A stretch of 64,000 nucleotides of DNA from Yponomeuta sedellus (lineage: Eukaryota > Arthropoda > Insecta > Lepidoptera > Yponomeutidae): assembly GCA_934045075.1 (NCBI GenBank), contig OW203730.1:11212692-11276691 (forward strand), read 5' to 3'. The first letter of the stretch is position 1. The number at the start of each line of letters is the position of its first letter. Below are positions 18,985 to 30,716 of the stretch, piece after piece. A program made the position numbers and the translations under genes. Below the pieces are notes generated by a model. That model saw only the letters and a program-made list of their open reading frames with translations, did no database searches and had not been told where the DNA came from.

Positions 18985-19425
18985 AATAAGATTTTCAAAG
19001 ATATAATAAGCTTGCCAGAGACGCGGTTCAAAAAACTTCCAATTCAATTCAATTTATTTATTTCAAACAATTATTAGTCCATATTTACATTGTACAATTT
19101 TAAATATTTGTGTTAGTAAAAGTCTTATAACTATGTTAATACAATACAAATCAAATTTAAGAAAATTATTTTTAATCAATTACACACTTTGTGCCAAGAA
19201 GTATTGAGCACACTTTGTGCCAAAAAGCCTTTAACTAAAACTTTAAGCTATAACTTTTAAGATCATTTAGATGACAAGATATCTCAAATTAAAGCCGATT
19301 CAATACTGAGTTCTAGGTTTTAGAATAATTCTGTAAATGATTAAGATTGGAGATTTTTTGTCGATCTAGATTTTGAAATGGACCCCTAGTTTATATGCTA
19401 CTTTGAATAAATGAACGTTTTGAAT
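18985..19425 (+). mobile_element. LINE-like 3' end with (TTTCA) tail, copy 3, interrupted
   Basis: Matches 8041-8400 at both sides (ATAATAAGCTTGCC and CGGTTCAAAAAAC, then CACTTTGTGCCAAAAAGCC to TACTTTGAATAAATG). About 150 bp of AT-rich sequence starting AATTCAATTCAATTTATTTA is inserted at 19035-19190. CACACTTTGTGCCAA occurs twice (19183 and 19211). Confidence 0.6.
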
Positions 19426-19883
19426 TAAATATTTATTTAATAGTGTGGTACACAACGTGACCATGCTACCCAAATGTGGCTTAATAATTACTAACACCTT
19501 ACCAACTAATTATTTAAATGATGATTATACTATTTCTGGCTTTAGCGAGAATGTTTCTTTGATTTTGATCTACATACAGTCAATCTATTGCAAATCTATG
19601 CAGTCAATAGAGAATGCTCTATCTTTCACAAGATCGACAGAAAGGTTGATCAATCACCATTACATTTTGGTTGTAAGGTCGATTGAAACGGAATATAGGG
19701 TGCACCAATGTGACTCGTATATATGTTGATCTACTTAAAACTACGTGACCCTAAGAAATAGTCGACATCGGCTATTTGCTATTACACCAAAAAATGTTGA
19801 AGTCAAAGGCTGTAAAATCTAATAATTGAATTCGAACAGTAATATGATGTCACTTAATTTGTTTTCGGTTATTCGTTTTTTTT

Positions 19884-20127
19884 ACATAGTCTCTAAACGT
19901 CCCACTGCGAGGCATAGGCATCCTCTCAGAGAGAGAGGATGGGCTTAAATACCACTCGTGCCCACCGTGGATGGGAAATTTCAAGCACTGAGGTATTTGA
20001 ACACCTCCCACACTCAGGTTTCCTCACGATGTTTTCCTTCACAGTTAGCAAGTGGTATAGCTACTGTTACTTTACAAATGAACATAACTTAGAAAACGAA
20101 GTCATTGGTACAGTTGTCTCGAGTGCA
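19884..20127 (-). mobile_element. Alpha SINE, 5' head missing
   Basis: Minus sense from TGTACCAATGACTTCG through the core TAACTGTGAAGGAAAACATC and alpha 3' half (TTGAAATTTCCCATCC, GTGGGCACGAGTGG, CCCATCCTCTCTCTC) to CGCAGTGGGACGTTTAGAG. It is the cleanest alpha 3' half in the window. Confidence 0.8.
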
Positions 20128-22594
20128 TAATTTCCTTTAAATATTTTGACATTTTATCAAGTCACTGCAGTGGCTTGTTTCATTTAGAAAAACCAGCTGA
20201 AAAAGTTGATACATGTTTCGCTGGCAGATTCATCTGAGAATGACAGTTCAAACGATTACAATACACGCACGAATGCTCTTCAGTTGGGTCTTTATACCCG
20301 GATAGACTTACAAGAAGAGTGTCTCCCAAAAGGCTTTTTTCTTTGCCTCTCGTGTCCATAATGTGTCTAAATCCCCTATTTAGAGATATCAGAATTAGGT
20401 ATTATGGCAGGGATTATTATACACTTGTTTTAGTCCATGACTTCACTCGGACCTCGGATTGTTTGGACCAAGTTCGGTGCAAGTTAACTTGGTTTTTTAA
20501 CCATAATTTGTAGTCCTTCAATTCTGGGAACCTTTGGGTTGGATGTGTCCCGGGGCGGTTTATTCTTTTAATCTGTTTTTTTCTTTCGAGGGTTTTTTGT
20601 TTTATTTTTCCATTTTTCGTTTTGACGAAGCTTTTTGTGAATTAATTTTATTTTAATACGTGGTCATTTTTGTTGTATTATTATTTTATTTTTTTGACAA
20701 ATCTTGTGTGTAATTGAATGTAATTCTAAATTCAATTTTCTATTTAGGTTTTTCTACGAAACGTGCCTAAGTTTCTATCGACTCTTAATTTTAGTGTCTG
20801 AACTAAATTTTGTTTATATTAATTAAGTTCTTTTTCACCTCGAAGTAGAACATCGAGCTTTACTTGCACTCTACATAGGCGCATTAGCAACTGAATGTAT
20901 TTGGTGTAGTTTCAACTGTAAGTACAGTCGACAGGCCTTCAACCTTCACAATTTAGTTGAATAGTGTAACGTAACTGAGAAGAGTGCACGCACATATAAG
21001 GGCCGGCTTGTACTAGTTTCATTCCAATATTTTTGGTCCTCGTTTTGAATCTAAAGGTGCCCATTAGTTACTTTTATAGGACAAACAAACGCCCTTACTT
21101 CCAGCATTAGTAATCCCTTGAAAGGCATTGGAGCATTTGGGGGGGCCATAATATGGCCATAATCTGTTGGCCGCGGCCACCGGAGCATCCCGACCGTGGA
21201 TTATCGTGGCCCAGAGATCTGTTATTGACATCTTCGTGATGATAAAGCTGTCTTTACATTACGCCCTCTAGAATTGGAATGAGTTGAGAAGTGCGCTTCG
21301 TGTGAACGTTGCTGATGCAATGACTTCGGATATATTTTTGTGTTTACTCGGCGGATCCATTTTTAGTTTTTTGGAAGGTTATCTGTACCAGATATTACAG
21401 ATAGTATTTCTTTGGATGTAAGAAAATGCTTGATGAAATATTGTTGATTTATGAAATACTCATGCTCCCTTAAATTATATTAAAATTTCATGTATTTGTT
21501 TATATTGTCTGTACAAAAAAGGGAAGGTATCACAGGCAGGGTCTAAACGGGGCGCAACGCTTTCTGAAAATGTCCCCAGTAATTACCAGCGACAGGGACG
21601 AAATGGGATTCACTTCATTTCGAGCATTTTTATTTATTAATGAAAGAGTTATTTTTTGCGCTGCCAAGGTTTTATTTGATTGTCACTGAAAATATCTGCT
21701 GTTATTGTGGCTCATTATTACGTGAAAATATGTATTTATTTTCCCCAGGTTTTGTGCAAAAGTAATGGTTTTTAAAACATCGATATCTATTACTGCATGG
21801 TTCGTCTAGTTTTCTGTAAAGAGAGTGAAAAAGGAGAATACTTCGAAATTATTTGTAGATTAGATAGTTACCTCGTCGAAGGTTAACTTTTTGTTCATAT
21901 GATGACTTTATGTGACTATGTTTATATGACTTCTCAAAACACTATGGCGATACAAATTAATTTTTAAATAATGTCAACACTGTACAAAATTAATGTCAAA
22001 AGGGAATACAATTTGACTGATGTAATTTATCATATTTAATGAAAAAGACTAAAAATTTCATTAGCAAATAACTGACAAAATTTTGCATTGTACTTGTTTT
22101 TCTTTCATAATCCGTACGTGTTTTTCTTTCATAATAATAAATTTCAATTGTAAAGAGTGATCCAAACTGTTGGATCACTCTTTACAATTGTAATACAAAA
22201 ATACCTTAAAATTTCTCTTTTAAAGTGCCGAGTGGCAATTAATTCCAAAGAAAGGTTTTGTATAAGTATTACTAAGAAAAATTGTTACCTAAAACACGTA
22301 GTCTTGACGCAACGGACGGGTGTATTAACGTGACTGCACGCATCCCCACATTCGATCACAGTCACTCAAGTATTCAACGCGCAAATGCGTAGTCTGATCT
22401 GGACTATTTGTTTCGCCGCGACGCGGGCAATCGGAAAATGTTGTGCAGTCACGCGACCCCTTGACGTTTGACTGATGATGGGTCAAACGCTCCGCGTAGC
22501 GCGAAGTCTGCCGCGTATCGTGCCGCTCCGAGAATAGTCCCCCTGAACGGAGATTGACGATGTGAAGCGAACTGGCTGCTGTTTATAACGGCCT
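20128..22594. other. Long stretch without recognised genes
   Basis: Low-complexity AT-rich sequence alternates with less AT-rich blocks at 21100-21260 and 22270-22570 that have no repeat relatives in the window. Short open frames (at most 64 codons) match nothing I know. A perfect hairpin lies at 22145-22190. Confidence 0.35.
22145..22190. repeat. Perfect 21-bp hairpin
   Basis: CAATTGTAAAGAGTGATCCA(A) at 22145-22165 is exactly inverted at 22170-22190 around a 4-nt loop. Confidence 0.85.
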
Positions 22595-23050
22595 AAACGG
22601 TTTAAACTAAAAAGGGCCGTTTTTGGCCGAAATCGATTTAAATCCTAGGTTAAGATACTAGGTTTTAGACTGTGGGTTCGAAAAATAGTTATCACGGATA
22701 TTAAGGTTTTTGATGTTTACTTTTTTTGCCGTGCTTTGCAAGGCACGTTATGCCGTTGGTGAAGGCTGTCATATAATGGCAGTCGTTAAGCCATGTCAGA
22801 GGCCTTATGGGCGGCTTGATAACTTCTGACAGTGAGGCCCGCCACTGTCTTACTATCCTCCACCAACCTGGACTTGGCCCCCGTGATGGAGTATGGCCTA
22901 ACCTTCCTGCGATGCAGGAAGAGACCCGTGCCCCAGCAGTGGAGACATACAAGGGTTGATAACGATAACTTTTTGAAACAAGCTTACCTATTATAAAACA
23001 AATTATGATTTTTATTCCGTTGGTAGCGCTAGTTAGCAAACCAAAGCATC
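22595..23050 (+). repeat. Dispersed repeat interrupted by a 5S-type SINE
   Basis: The outer parts (AAATCGATTTAAATCCTAGG, AAAAATAGTTATCACGG before; TTTTTATTCCGTTGGTAGCG and CTAGTTA after) match a continuous copy at 33405-33565. The SINE at 22728-22957 splits it. Class unknown; no ends defined. Confidence 0.6.
22728..22957 (+). mobile_element. 5S-rRNA-headed SINE, copy F, 5'-truncated
   Basis: Begins GCCGTGCTTTGCAAGGCACG and ends CAGCAGTGGAGACATACAAGG. The 5S-like head is absent. Well preserved otherwise. Confidence 0.85.
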
Positions 23051-23239
23051 TCAACAGAAACTTGCGAGCCAACTACCACGGGCATGTTATATATCCGATT
23101 AGGAAAATTATGCAAAATTTGGAAGTAATTTCTTTATCATCAACATAGGCCTTTGCGTCTGTTACGGACTTAAGCAGTGCTCAAGAGTTGGACACTTTAG
23201 TGAATGGATAAAAGTTCGATTCGAGAGCGGCAGGCCCTA

Positions 23240-23381
23240 CTGCCGCTCTGCCCTTCTATTACGTAACATTCCACTCTATCCAGTTAAGCATTAGTCGACT
23301 CCAAAGTGTGTAAATGTGTATACATTTGACAGCTGGAGTGGCTTAAAAAAAAAAAAATCAACGTCTCTCTATAGTGGATAC
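23240..23381 (+). mobile_element. Dispersed SINE-like repeat, copy 2, split by a SINE
   Basis: Matches 8734-8876 (CTGCCCTTCTATTACGTAAC, ACATTTGACAGCTGGAGTGG, TAGTGGATAC). The next bases expected from copy 1 (CTACATAAT) appear instead beyond the inserted SINE, at about 23655. Confidence 0.65.
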
Positions 23382-23386
23382 TTCTT

Positions 23387-23650
23387 CTTCTTCTTCTCCA
23401 GGCTATATTAGTTCACTGCTGGACATAGCCCTCCCCTAATAAGCGCCATAGCACAAGGTTGTGCCATCATTGGGGGGTAATGCCCATAATCCCCACGCGG
23501 GGCATGCGGGTTGGGATCGCAGATTGGTGGAATTGTACTGCAAGGGGCGCTGCTGCTCAGCCGCCGGTGTGTGTCCTTTAGTCGCCTTTTACGACACCCG
23601 CGGGAATAATTTGGGTTGGTGCTATTCTCTAGGCCGACACCACACAGCAG
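23387..23650 (-). mobile_element. GAA-tail SINE family, copy 4, nested
   Basis: A full-length body on the minus strand, with the (GAA)n tail visible as CTTCTTCTTCTTCTT at 23381-23396. ATACTT-like sequence recurs on both sides, and the host repeat resumes after it. Short frames at 23408-23736 are chance. Confidence 0.85.
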
Positions 23651-23817
23651 CGTATACTTACATAATAGTAACCCTAAAATCTGCCGAAGTGTGGCACTCG
23701 GCACTGGTGGACAATAGATCCAAGGGCATCAAATAACGGTACACCGACCTGACCGGTGTGCTATATGCAGGTTTTCCAGTGGAGATAAAATTATACTACA
23801 TAATTTAAAGTTTGAAA

Positions 23818-23990
23818 ATAACATAACATTTACATACAGGCACATACATTGCTTCTGACCCCACACTAGGATACCCTGTGTCGTGGGAACCAGAAACAAC
23901 GACATCACAAATATGTAAACATCCAAGACTTGGGGTTTTTTTTTGTCCCCAGCCGGGATTCGAACCCGGGACCTTTTGCATGGTAGGCTT
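23818..23990 (-). mobile_element. Delta tRNA-derived SINE, copy 2
   Basis: Minus sense: CCATGCAAAAGGTCCCGGG and TTCGAATCCCGGCTGGG (B-box region), GTGATGTCGTTGTTTCTGG, CACGACACAGGGTATCC. The A-box side is truncated at about 23990. Confidence 0.75.
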
Positions 23991-24461
23991 GCATTTTAAA
24001 ACTTGTTCTTCTAGAATGTGGTTTTATTTATCAATACTAAAAAAGCGTTACACGTATTTTATTAACACTTGAAGAGAATTGAAGAGAAATTGTATTGCGT
24101 GCATGGAAGTGACGTTTAGTACTACTTTCTGCGGATTACCTTTCTGCTTCAAAATATATATATATTCTTTATTGCAAACAGTCAAATCGAAAGATCATTA
24201 CATAAAATTTGTTTCAAAGACGAACTTATCTCTAACAGAGATCTCTTCCAGCCAACTTTAGCATTGGGTGTTTAAATTAAGATAGTGGGAGGAAGGGAGC
24301 AATATTTATAACTATAAATATTTATATTATACAAAATAAGAAGATTTGAAAAATCTCTAATGTAATACTTAATTATGTATGATTTTATTGTACTTCATAG
24401 GTGTCCCAAAAATGTTTTTTTTTCAGTTTGACATAAGTCAATCTCAATCTCTAACATACAC

Positions 24462-25112
24462 AACTTAAATAACATAGTCAACGGTACATGCCAAAATCGA
24501 ACTTAGGAACTCTTGAATGTGAGGCCAGCGTTCTACCGATACTCTTTTCTTATTTGACCTAGTGGAAACGGCATTGTCTAGTCCCAAAAGACTAAAACCA
24601 TTCTTCCGTCAAAAAGGCGTTTTTGTCTTCTCAAGATTTTTGGTACATCTTTCAGTGGCTCTCAAATTAACGTTATCGTAAGTGGCTGCTTGCCTCGGTA
24701 AATACTTTTTATCTGTTTGGGTCGTCGTTGGCAAGTAGACGTACAGCCTATATGTTTATTTGATTGGGTCAACAAGTTTATTAAAACAAAGTCATCATTA
24801 CATGCCGGAATCGAATCCAGGATATTCAAGAATGTGAGGCAAGCGTTCTACCGGTGTGCCACCACAGTACTTCTTATTCTTGAGATGACCGAGTCATAAC
24901 ATGGACACTGCATAGCCTAGTTCCCGAACCACTAAAACCATTTTTCCGTCACAAAGACGGGGCCTCCTCAAGCGCATCATTTTCTGCTCCATCATTCAGT
25001 AGCGTCAAAGGAGCTCTCAAATTAAGCTTGTCGGGAGCATAAGTGGCTGCTTGCTTCGGTAAATACATTCTATCTGTCTGAGTCTTCGTTGGCAACTAGA
25101 CATATTGCGTAG
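24462..25112. repeat. Diverged tandem duplication, ~0.33 kb units
   Basis: Unit 1 (24462-24755) and unit 2 (24766-25112) each start with a minus-strand tRNA-like SINE head (TACATGCC, GAATGTGAGGC, GCGTTCTACCG). Each then shares ACTAAAACCAT, TTCCGTCA, CTCTCAAATTAA, AAGTGGCTGCTTGC, CGGTAAATAC and CGTTGGCAA. Divergence is considerable, so the duplication is old. The ORF at 24717-24899 is chance. Confidence 0.7.
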
Positions 25113-26965
25113 TGTTTGCTTATTTGTGTGTAAGAATGTACTGACGGATATGTAATAATCAAATTACTGTAGTTGTAGACATTGTTCCGGATTTCATTTA
25201 TTGGATGAGTCCGTCCGACCAGTCTGATTAAGCACAGTGAACAGCAATTCAACCTTAACAGGAATGCACTTAATTCAGTAGTATTATGGGTTACTTTGCA
25301 ATTAAGGACAAGATAGAGGTAATGCCGACTGTACTCTTGACATCATTATGTCCAAATTGAGCTTCAATTAGGTCCGTAATAACAGTAAAGTTCATCTCAT
25401 ATAATAACAATAAGGTTTTAGTCATATAATTAGGAGAATTTTGTCTCATTCTGTAAAGCCTTAGTATGGGAAAAAATGTTGTGTTTTTTTTGTGTCAAAT
25501 GTTATCTGTATCTTTACATGTTTTATAATATGTGCTCTGGTGTACAATAAAGAATAATCTTATCTTATCTCACGTAGTTAAAAGCTAAAAGGTAATCCTT
25601 TTAATTAAATATATAATATATGTGTAAGCCTTTTTATGTATTTTGTTTTCTGGTGTGTACAATAAAGAGTTCTAATCAAATCTAATATATAAGATAATTG
25701 GTTATAAATATATAAGGTAATCCTTTTAATTAAATAATAATAAAACCTTTTAATTTAGCGGTCAGTAATCGATTGAACGGAAATATCAAAATTTATTCAT
25801 TGGTATAATAACTTCCCGGGAACATTGTTTCCGAGGAACATTCCGAAGTTTTCTTGTTAAAAGTTCTCTATTGTAGAATGAGAATAATAATTCTTGAAAT
25901 CATTTCCTCGTGAAGACTGCCTCACTAGCTCATTTTCCGAATTATGTTCCAGATGGAGACGGGTGGGTGTGCAGACATAAGTAAGTTAAGCTAGCTATAA
26001 TTAAATGTCTTTCATAATGAAATCGTTAAAGCTGGCTTTTTAACTGTGAGCAACTTTGTAAATACCTTCTTCCCACAGTCTAACTTCAATTGAAGATGTT
26101 TAAAAGGTTCTTTTTACAATGCGTAATTCTTGATACATGCTGGTTAGACTTTCCCCCGGTTTCTAGTACACTAACAGGCCGTTAATCTACTATTAACAAT
26201 TATCAGTTGGCCAAACTGCATAAAAAAAAGGTTGAGAATTTGAGAGCTGTTAATAGTAGACAATTTGTAAGTGTACGAGAAACTGGGGGTTTTGTCAATT
26301 ACAACTCTGTTCTACGAGTTGAATGTAATCATCATTCAATTTATCAAATCAAAATCAAATCAAAAATTAATAAATGACATCAAATGTCTTTTTTTTTTTA
26401 AAGAATTTACTTATATATTTTTTTTTATATTTTTGATTTTGGCTTATAGTATTATAATAAAATAAAAACATTATACCCAGTTTTCGATATGATATGATAG
26501 TGATAAGGCGCCGTCTGTACTCTTAGGTTAAGAAATATCTGTGTAATTTCCATTTTTATGTACAATAAAGTGTTCTCTAACTATCCATCTATCTTTTGAA
26601 CTCCGCCGCAGTCGAGTAAAATAGTCGCGTTAGCTACACCTCCACTGCGATTAGGTAATTTAGGGATATGACGCCATTAAGAATCAACGAGTCATTAAGA
26701 TAAGAGACACCTAAAGTATATCCACTGTATATCTTGCCAGTGATTGCTTAATGATCTCCCATTTACCTTCGATTCTCTTACTTTTGGCTGGGCTATTCGA
26801 GTGATTGCCAATAAAATTGATTGCAGCTTAGAATCATAATAAAGTGTGAAGCAAAACCTTGAGCGATATTACAAGTGTATTGATTAATTTTATAACTTCT
26901 TTATGAATATTATTTTCTAATTTTGCATCTATAGTCCGAGCAAACTTCGCTCCAATTCGTAGACG
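25113..26965. other. Mostly unassigned; LINE 3' scraps
   Basis: GTGTACAATAAAGAATAATC with TTATCTTATC at 25541-25570, GTGTACAATAAAGAGTTC at 25654-25671 and TGTACAATAAAGTGTTC at 26559-26575 are three LINE 3' ends. AAGGTAATCCTTTTAATTAA occurs twice (25589, 25708). No coding signal. Confidence 0.45.
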
Positions 26966-27050
26966 ATACCATATGTCTGTTAGTTTTTAGAATATACCAC
27001 GGCTACTATCGGAGAGAATCGGATATATTCGTGTAATAATATGACACTTA

Positions 27051-27714
27051 GGGCCGTTTTCTCCATAGAACCAAATCTAGATTACGGCAAGGTAAATCCG
27101 GTTTTGGACTCCTAATCGAGATTACAATAACAAATTGGATTTCTCCCACACCGTAAACCAAAGTTTAAACTAAAGTCTCTGAACGGCCGATATTGGACGA
27201 TTAGCTTCGAAAACCAGATTAACAGTCAGACAAATGTCAGATATCAGCTGCCAAAAGACGTTAAAGGTCTTACTTTACCAAATATTGGTTTTTAAAATCG
27301 AAATAAATCTATAAGAGCATGTTTTTCACTATTGGTGAATGTTGGATCTCTTTTTCGTTTTAACATCATCTTTTATGAGAGCCGTTCAAAATTTATTTCG
27401 CACAAAACAAACCGCGCCAGAAACAAAATTCAAAATTGCCGAAAAAAGTTTTGAAATTACACAGAATAACCGGAAATATTACAGAATTCTCGACATTTAT
27501 GACAGCTGCGTTTCAAAATAAAAAAATAAAAAAGTGTTACCACCCTCAAATCTTAGCATTTTTTGTCTAATCTGTAACAAGAACTAGATTTCGTAAACCA
27601 GATCAAAAAGTTACGGGAGAAATCGGATGGTCATAAATCTATTTTTTTAACTTCGTTCAAGCATGATCCGGATTATGAAATCCAGTTTTGCGCAGCAAAC
27701 GGAGAAAACGGCCC
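27051..27714. mobile_element. GGGCCGTTTTCTCC MITE, tandem copy 1
   Basis: 664 bp with terminal inverted repeats GGGCCGTTTTCTCC. Subterminal motifs are CCAAATCTAGATTACGG and, at the other end, ATCCAGTTTTGCGCAGC. TTA precedes it and TAA follows. The ORF at 27339-27521 is shared in decayed form by copy 2 and shows no known domain. Confidence 0.75.
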
Positions 27715-27717
27715 TAA

Positions 27718-28321
27718 GGGCCGTTTTCTCCATAGAACCAAATCTAGATTACGGCAAGCTAAATCCCGTTTTGGACTCCTAATCGAGATTACAATAACAA
27801 ATTGGATTTCTCCAACATCGTAAACCAAAGTTTAAACTGAAGTCTCTGAACGGCCGATATTGGACGATTAGCTTCTAAAACCAGATTAACAGTCAGACAA
27901 ATGTCAGATATCAGCTGCCAAAAGACGTTAAAGTTTTTACTTTACCAAATATTTTTTTCACTATTGGTGAATGTTGGACCTCTTTTTCGTTTTATCATCA
28001 AAATTTCGCACAAAACAAACCGCGTCAGAAACAAAATTCAAAATTGCCAAAAAAGGTTTTGAAATTACACAGAATAACTGGAAATATCACAGAATTCTCG
28101 ACATTTATGACACCTGCGTTTCAATATAAAAAAATAAAAAAGTGTTACCACCCTCAAATCCTAGCGTTTTTGTCTAATCTGTAACAAGAACTAGATTTCG
28201 TGAACCAGATCAAAAAGTTACCGGAGAAATCGGATGGTCATAAATCTATTTTTTTAACTTCGTTCAAGCATGATCCGGATTATGAAATCCAGTTTTGCGC
28301 AGCAAATGGAGAAAACGGCCC
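27718..28321. mobile_element. GGGCCGTTTTCTCC MITE, tandem copy 2
   Basis: 604 bp, same ends, high identity to copy 1 with small deletions (for example near 27950 and 27995). It is separated from copy 1 by only TAA, in the same orientation. TAA follows at 28322-28324. Confidence 0.75.
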
Positions 28322-28487
28322 TAATTTCGAAATCAGAACTCGATCATCAGGCGAAAATTGGCGAAAACCGAAGCCTACTCTAGAACCTGAGGTATATTCT
28401 AAAAGCTAACAGACTTTCGTAAAGTATGGTAACGAAATAACTGAACGAGAGAATCACATCACATCAAGTCATATTACTCTATTACAC

Positions 28488-28691
28488 ACTAATATTATAA
28501 AGGCGAAAGTTTGTGAGTGTGTATGTTTGTTACTTCTTCACGTCTAAACGGCTGGAGCGATTTTATTAAAATTTGGTATGGAGTTAGCTGCCACCCTGGA
28601 TTAACATATAGGCTACATTTTACTGCGAAAAAATATCTTATTACCATGGGAAAATCGATAATCCGCTCGCAACACCGCGAGGAACAGCTAG
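28488..28691 (+). mobile_element. Short Helitron, copy 1
   Basis: Begins near CTAATATTATAAAGGCG, contains CACGTCTAAACGGCTGGAGC, GAAAAAATATCTTATT and CCATGGGAAAATCGATAA, and ends in a CG-rich hairpin region then CAGCTAG. The sequence is shared with 57152-57350. Termination in CTAG(T) with a preceding hairpin and no inverted repeats or target duplication is the Helitron pattern. Non-autonomous; the 66-codon ORF in it is chance. Confidence 0.75.
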
Positions 28692-29750
28692 TTTTGGATA
28701 ATAATAAAATTCCCTAAAAACATTTTACGTATATTTTTGGTTTCTTGTAAGGCAAAAAGACTAGTTAAACCTACCATACATCGTAATTAAATTAGATAGC
28801 AAATATTAAATCTAGTAAGTTACTTTGTTTACTTCATAACGGAAAATCTATCACACTATGTAGTACAGTTGTATGTTTGGTTATATTAATTCTAACAAGC
28901 TTGCACCTATGTTTATGTAATAGTCTATTATTTTATTCTATAAAATTTATAGAAGTTTCGTATCAATGTAATATTTTATTATATGTAGGTTTAATTAATT
29001 TTAAATATAGTTGAGCCATATCATAGTTTTGCTGTATGCACGTTAATTTTTATTTTAATTACGGAACAATTACTTTGCTGTGATACATTTAAGTTCAACC
29101 CGAATGGAATACTGTGCCCCAAGATACAATTTAATTTAGTTTGGGGTTCAGAGTTGCTTTATACATTGTTATGTTTTATTCTGCTCAATAAACATTTTTT
29201 TTTTTCATTTTCAATTAAAGTACTGGAAATTTACGATTTTCACACAACGCGCGACTAGTGTCATCGTAGTACCCAGGGTTCTATCCCTGCTTCGACTCTG
29301 CTAATATACATTGTGGTACAATGACCATTGCATGAACGTAGCGATTTAATTTCGTTGCTGCATCATGTTTAGGCGCGCACATACATCAAATCTTTTAGGC
29401 GTCAATGGTATGGTACTGAAGCGTAGTCTTCTTGTGATGGCAGCATACGAAATTAATGTTTTTTTTATCCAGTTAATTAATAAGTAACTGACGTGTAATT
29501 TATTTTATTTAATTTTATAATGAAACATTGACATGTCTTTATATTATTATGAATAAAGTAATCTAGGTAATCTAATATGGAAAACACGTCTCTTGACCCG
29601 ACCATGTATCTGTCATGGTACTATAATACACTAGCAGAATCGAGGCCCTGGTCTTTGCTTGATCATTCATAAGCTCACGCCTGTATCTCGTACGTGATCG
29701 TATGGAACATACAGGCGTGAATTTATGTGATTTAATATTTTGCAAACGTC
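28692..29750. other. No recognised feature
   Basis: AT-rich. An inverted match CACGCCTGTA with TACAGGCGTG (29676 and 29711) looks like two opposed scraps of the (TATG)-tail retroposon. Nothing else. Confidence 0.4.
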
Positions 29751-29751
29751 A

Positions 29752-30150
29752 TCATCATGATCATAATCAGCCGGTATTAGTCCACTGCTGGACATAGGCC
29801 TTCCTAAGACATGCCATGGAGCCCGATCTTCGGCTTTCCTCTTCCAGTCACTTCCCACCGCCTTGTGAACGTCGTCGCTCCATCGCCTACGCTGCGTTTA
29901 CCGATTCGCGGTCTCCACTCAAAAACCAGTCTACACCCACGGTTATCAGACCTGGGGCAGATATGACCCGCCCACTCTCACTTCAGTTTGCTAATCCGTT
30001 GTACTATGTCGATCACTTTAATTCTCTGACGAATAACTTCGTTCCGGATGCGAAAAACACCGAGCATAGCTCTTTCCATAATTCGTTGAGCGACCTTAAA
30101 TTGGTGGACCATTCGAACTGTGATTTTGCATATGTATTATAGGGCTAGTA
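29752..30150 (-). pseudogene. RTE-type LINE C-terminal fragment with (GAT)n-like tail
   Basis: On the minus strand GSDWKRKAEDRAPWHVL corresponds to the usual end of RTE ORF2, followed in a shifted frame by AYVQQWT-like residues. The 3' end reads GCCTATGTCCAGCAGTGGAC, ACCGGCTGATTATGATC and a GATGATG tail. Upstream frames decode patches such as the end of the connection region, with several frameshifts. Confidence 0.7.
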
Positions 30151-30154
30151 TGAT

Positions 30155-30700
30155 GTAGTGGGTAGGAAACCTCCGATGCGTTAATAAGCCTACTAGTTGT
30201 ACAATGGCTATGGAACTACACGGCTTGAAACGAAACATAAGATGAGAAGCATTCCCAACGTTAGTCTGCTGGTGCTACTCTACGATGAGATTTCAAGTAG
30301 ACAGGCGGAAAATTAGAAAATAAACAATGCTCCCTCAAGCCGGGTAATGGCAAATGTGATTTTATTTTATATGGCGCCAAGGAATTCATGATTGAGGCTC
30401 CCTGGAGGCAGGTTGTGAAATAAATTGTATAATAAGCTAAGCGAGTCATTAGTAAGATTTATCTAATACAAAATGCTCTGTTGGTTTTGGGTACAACGTA
30501 CTTAAATTGAGTGTAAATTAGGATAGTTGAGTAATAACTCTATTGTGTGCAAAAATTGTGATTAGTCAAGTATTTCATAACCGATTAAACGGCTTTATCA
30601 CTGAAAGCTACTCTTCCAGGCAACTTTTGGATGCTATAGATGAACTGTACCTACTTACTGTAGTGTTAATAGAACCAATTAATAAATAAAAATACTGGAA
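30155..30700. other. No recognised feature
   Basis: AT-rich sequence with no assignable motif. Confidence 0.35.
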
Positions 30701-30716
30701 ACAATTATATGTCTGG

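Larger units (their letters stand above)
26973..28415. mobile_element. TA-flanked MITE, copy 2, carrying two nested MITEs
   Basis: The ends TGTCTGTTAGTTTTTAGAAT and (inverted) AGCTAACAGAC match the MITE at 17984-18339. Its own sequence is 26973-27050 and about 28325-28415. The interior is occupied by a tandem pair of another MITE inserted after the same ACACTTA that received a different MITE in copy 1. Confidence 0.75.

Noticed and set aside
27339..28409. Small proteins encoded inside the MITE dimer (60 and 69 codons)
   Set aside because: The frames are not kept between the two copies and show no known domain.
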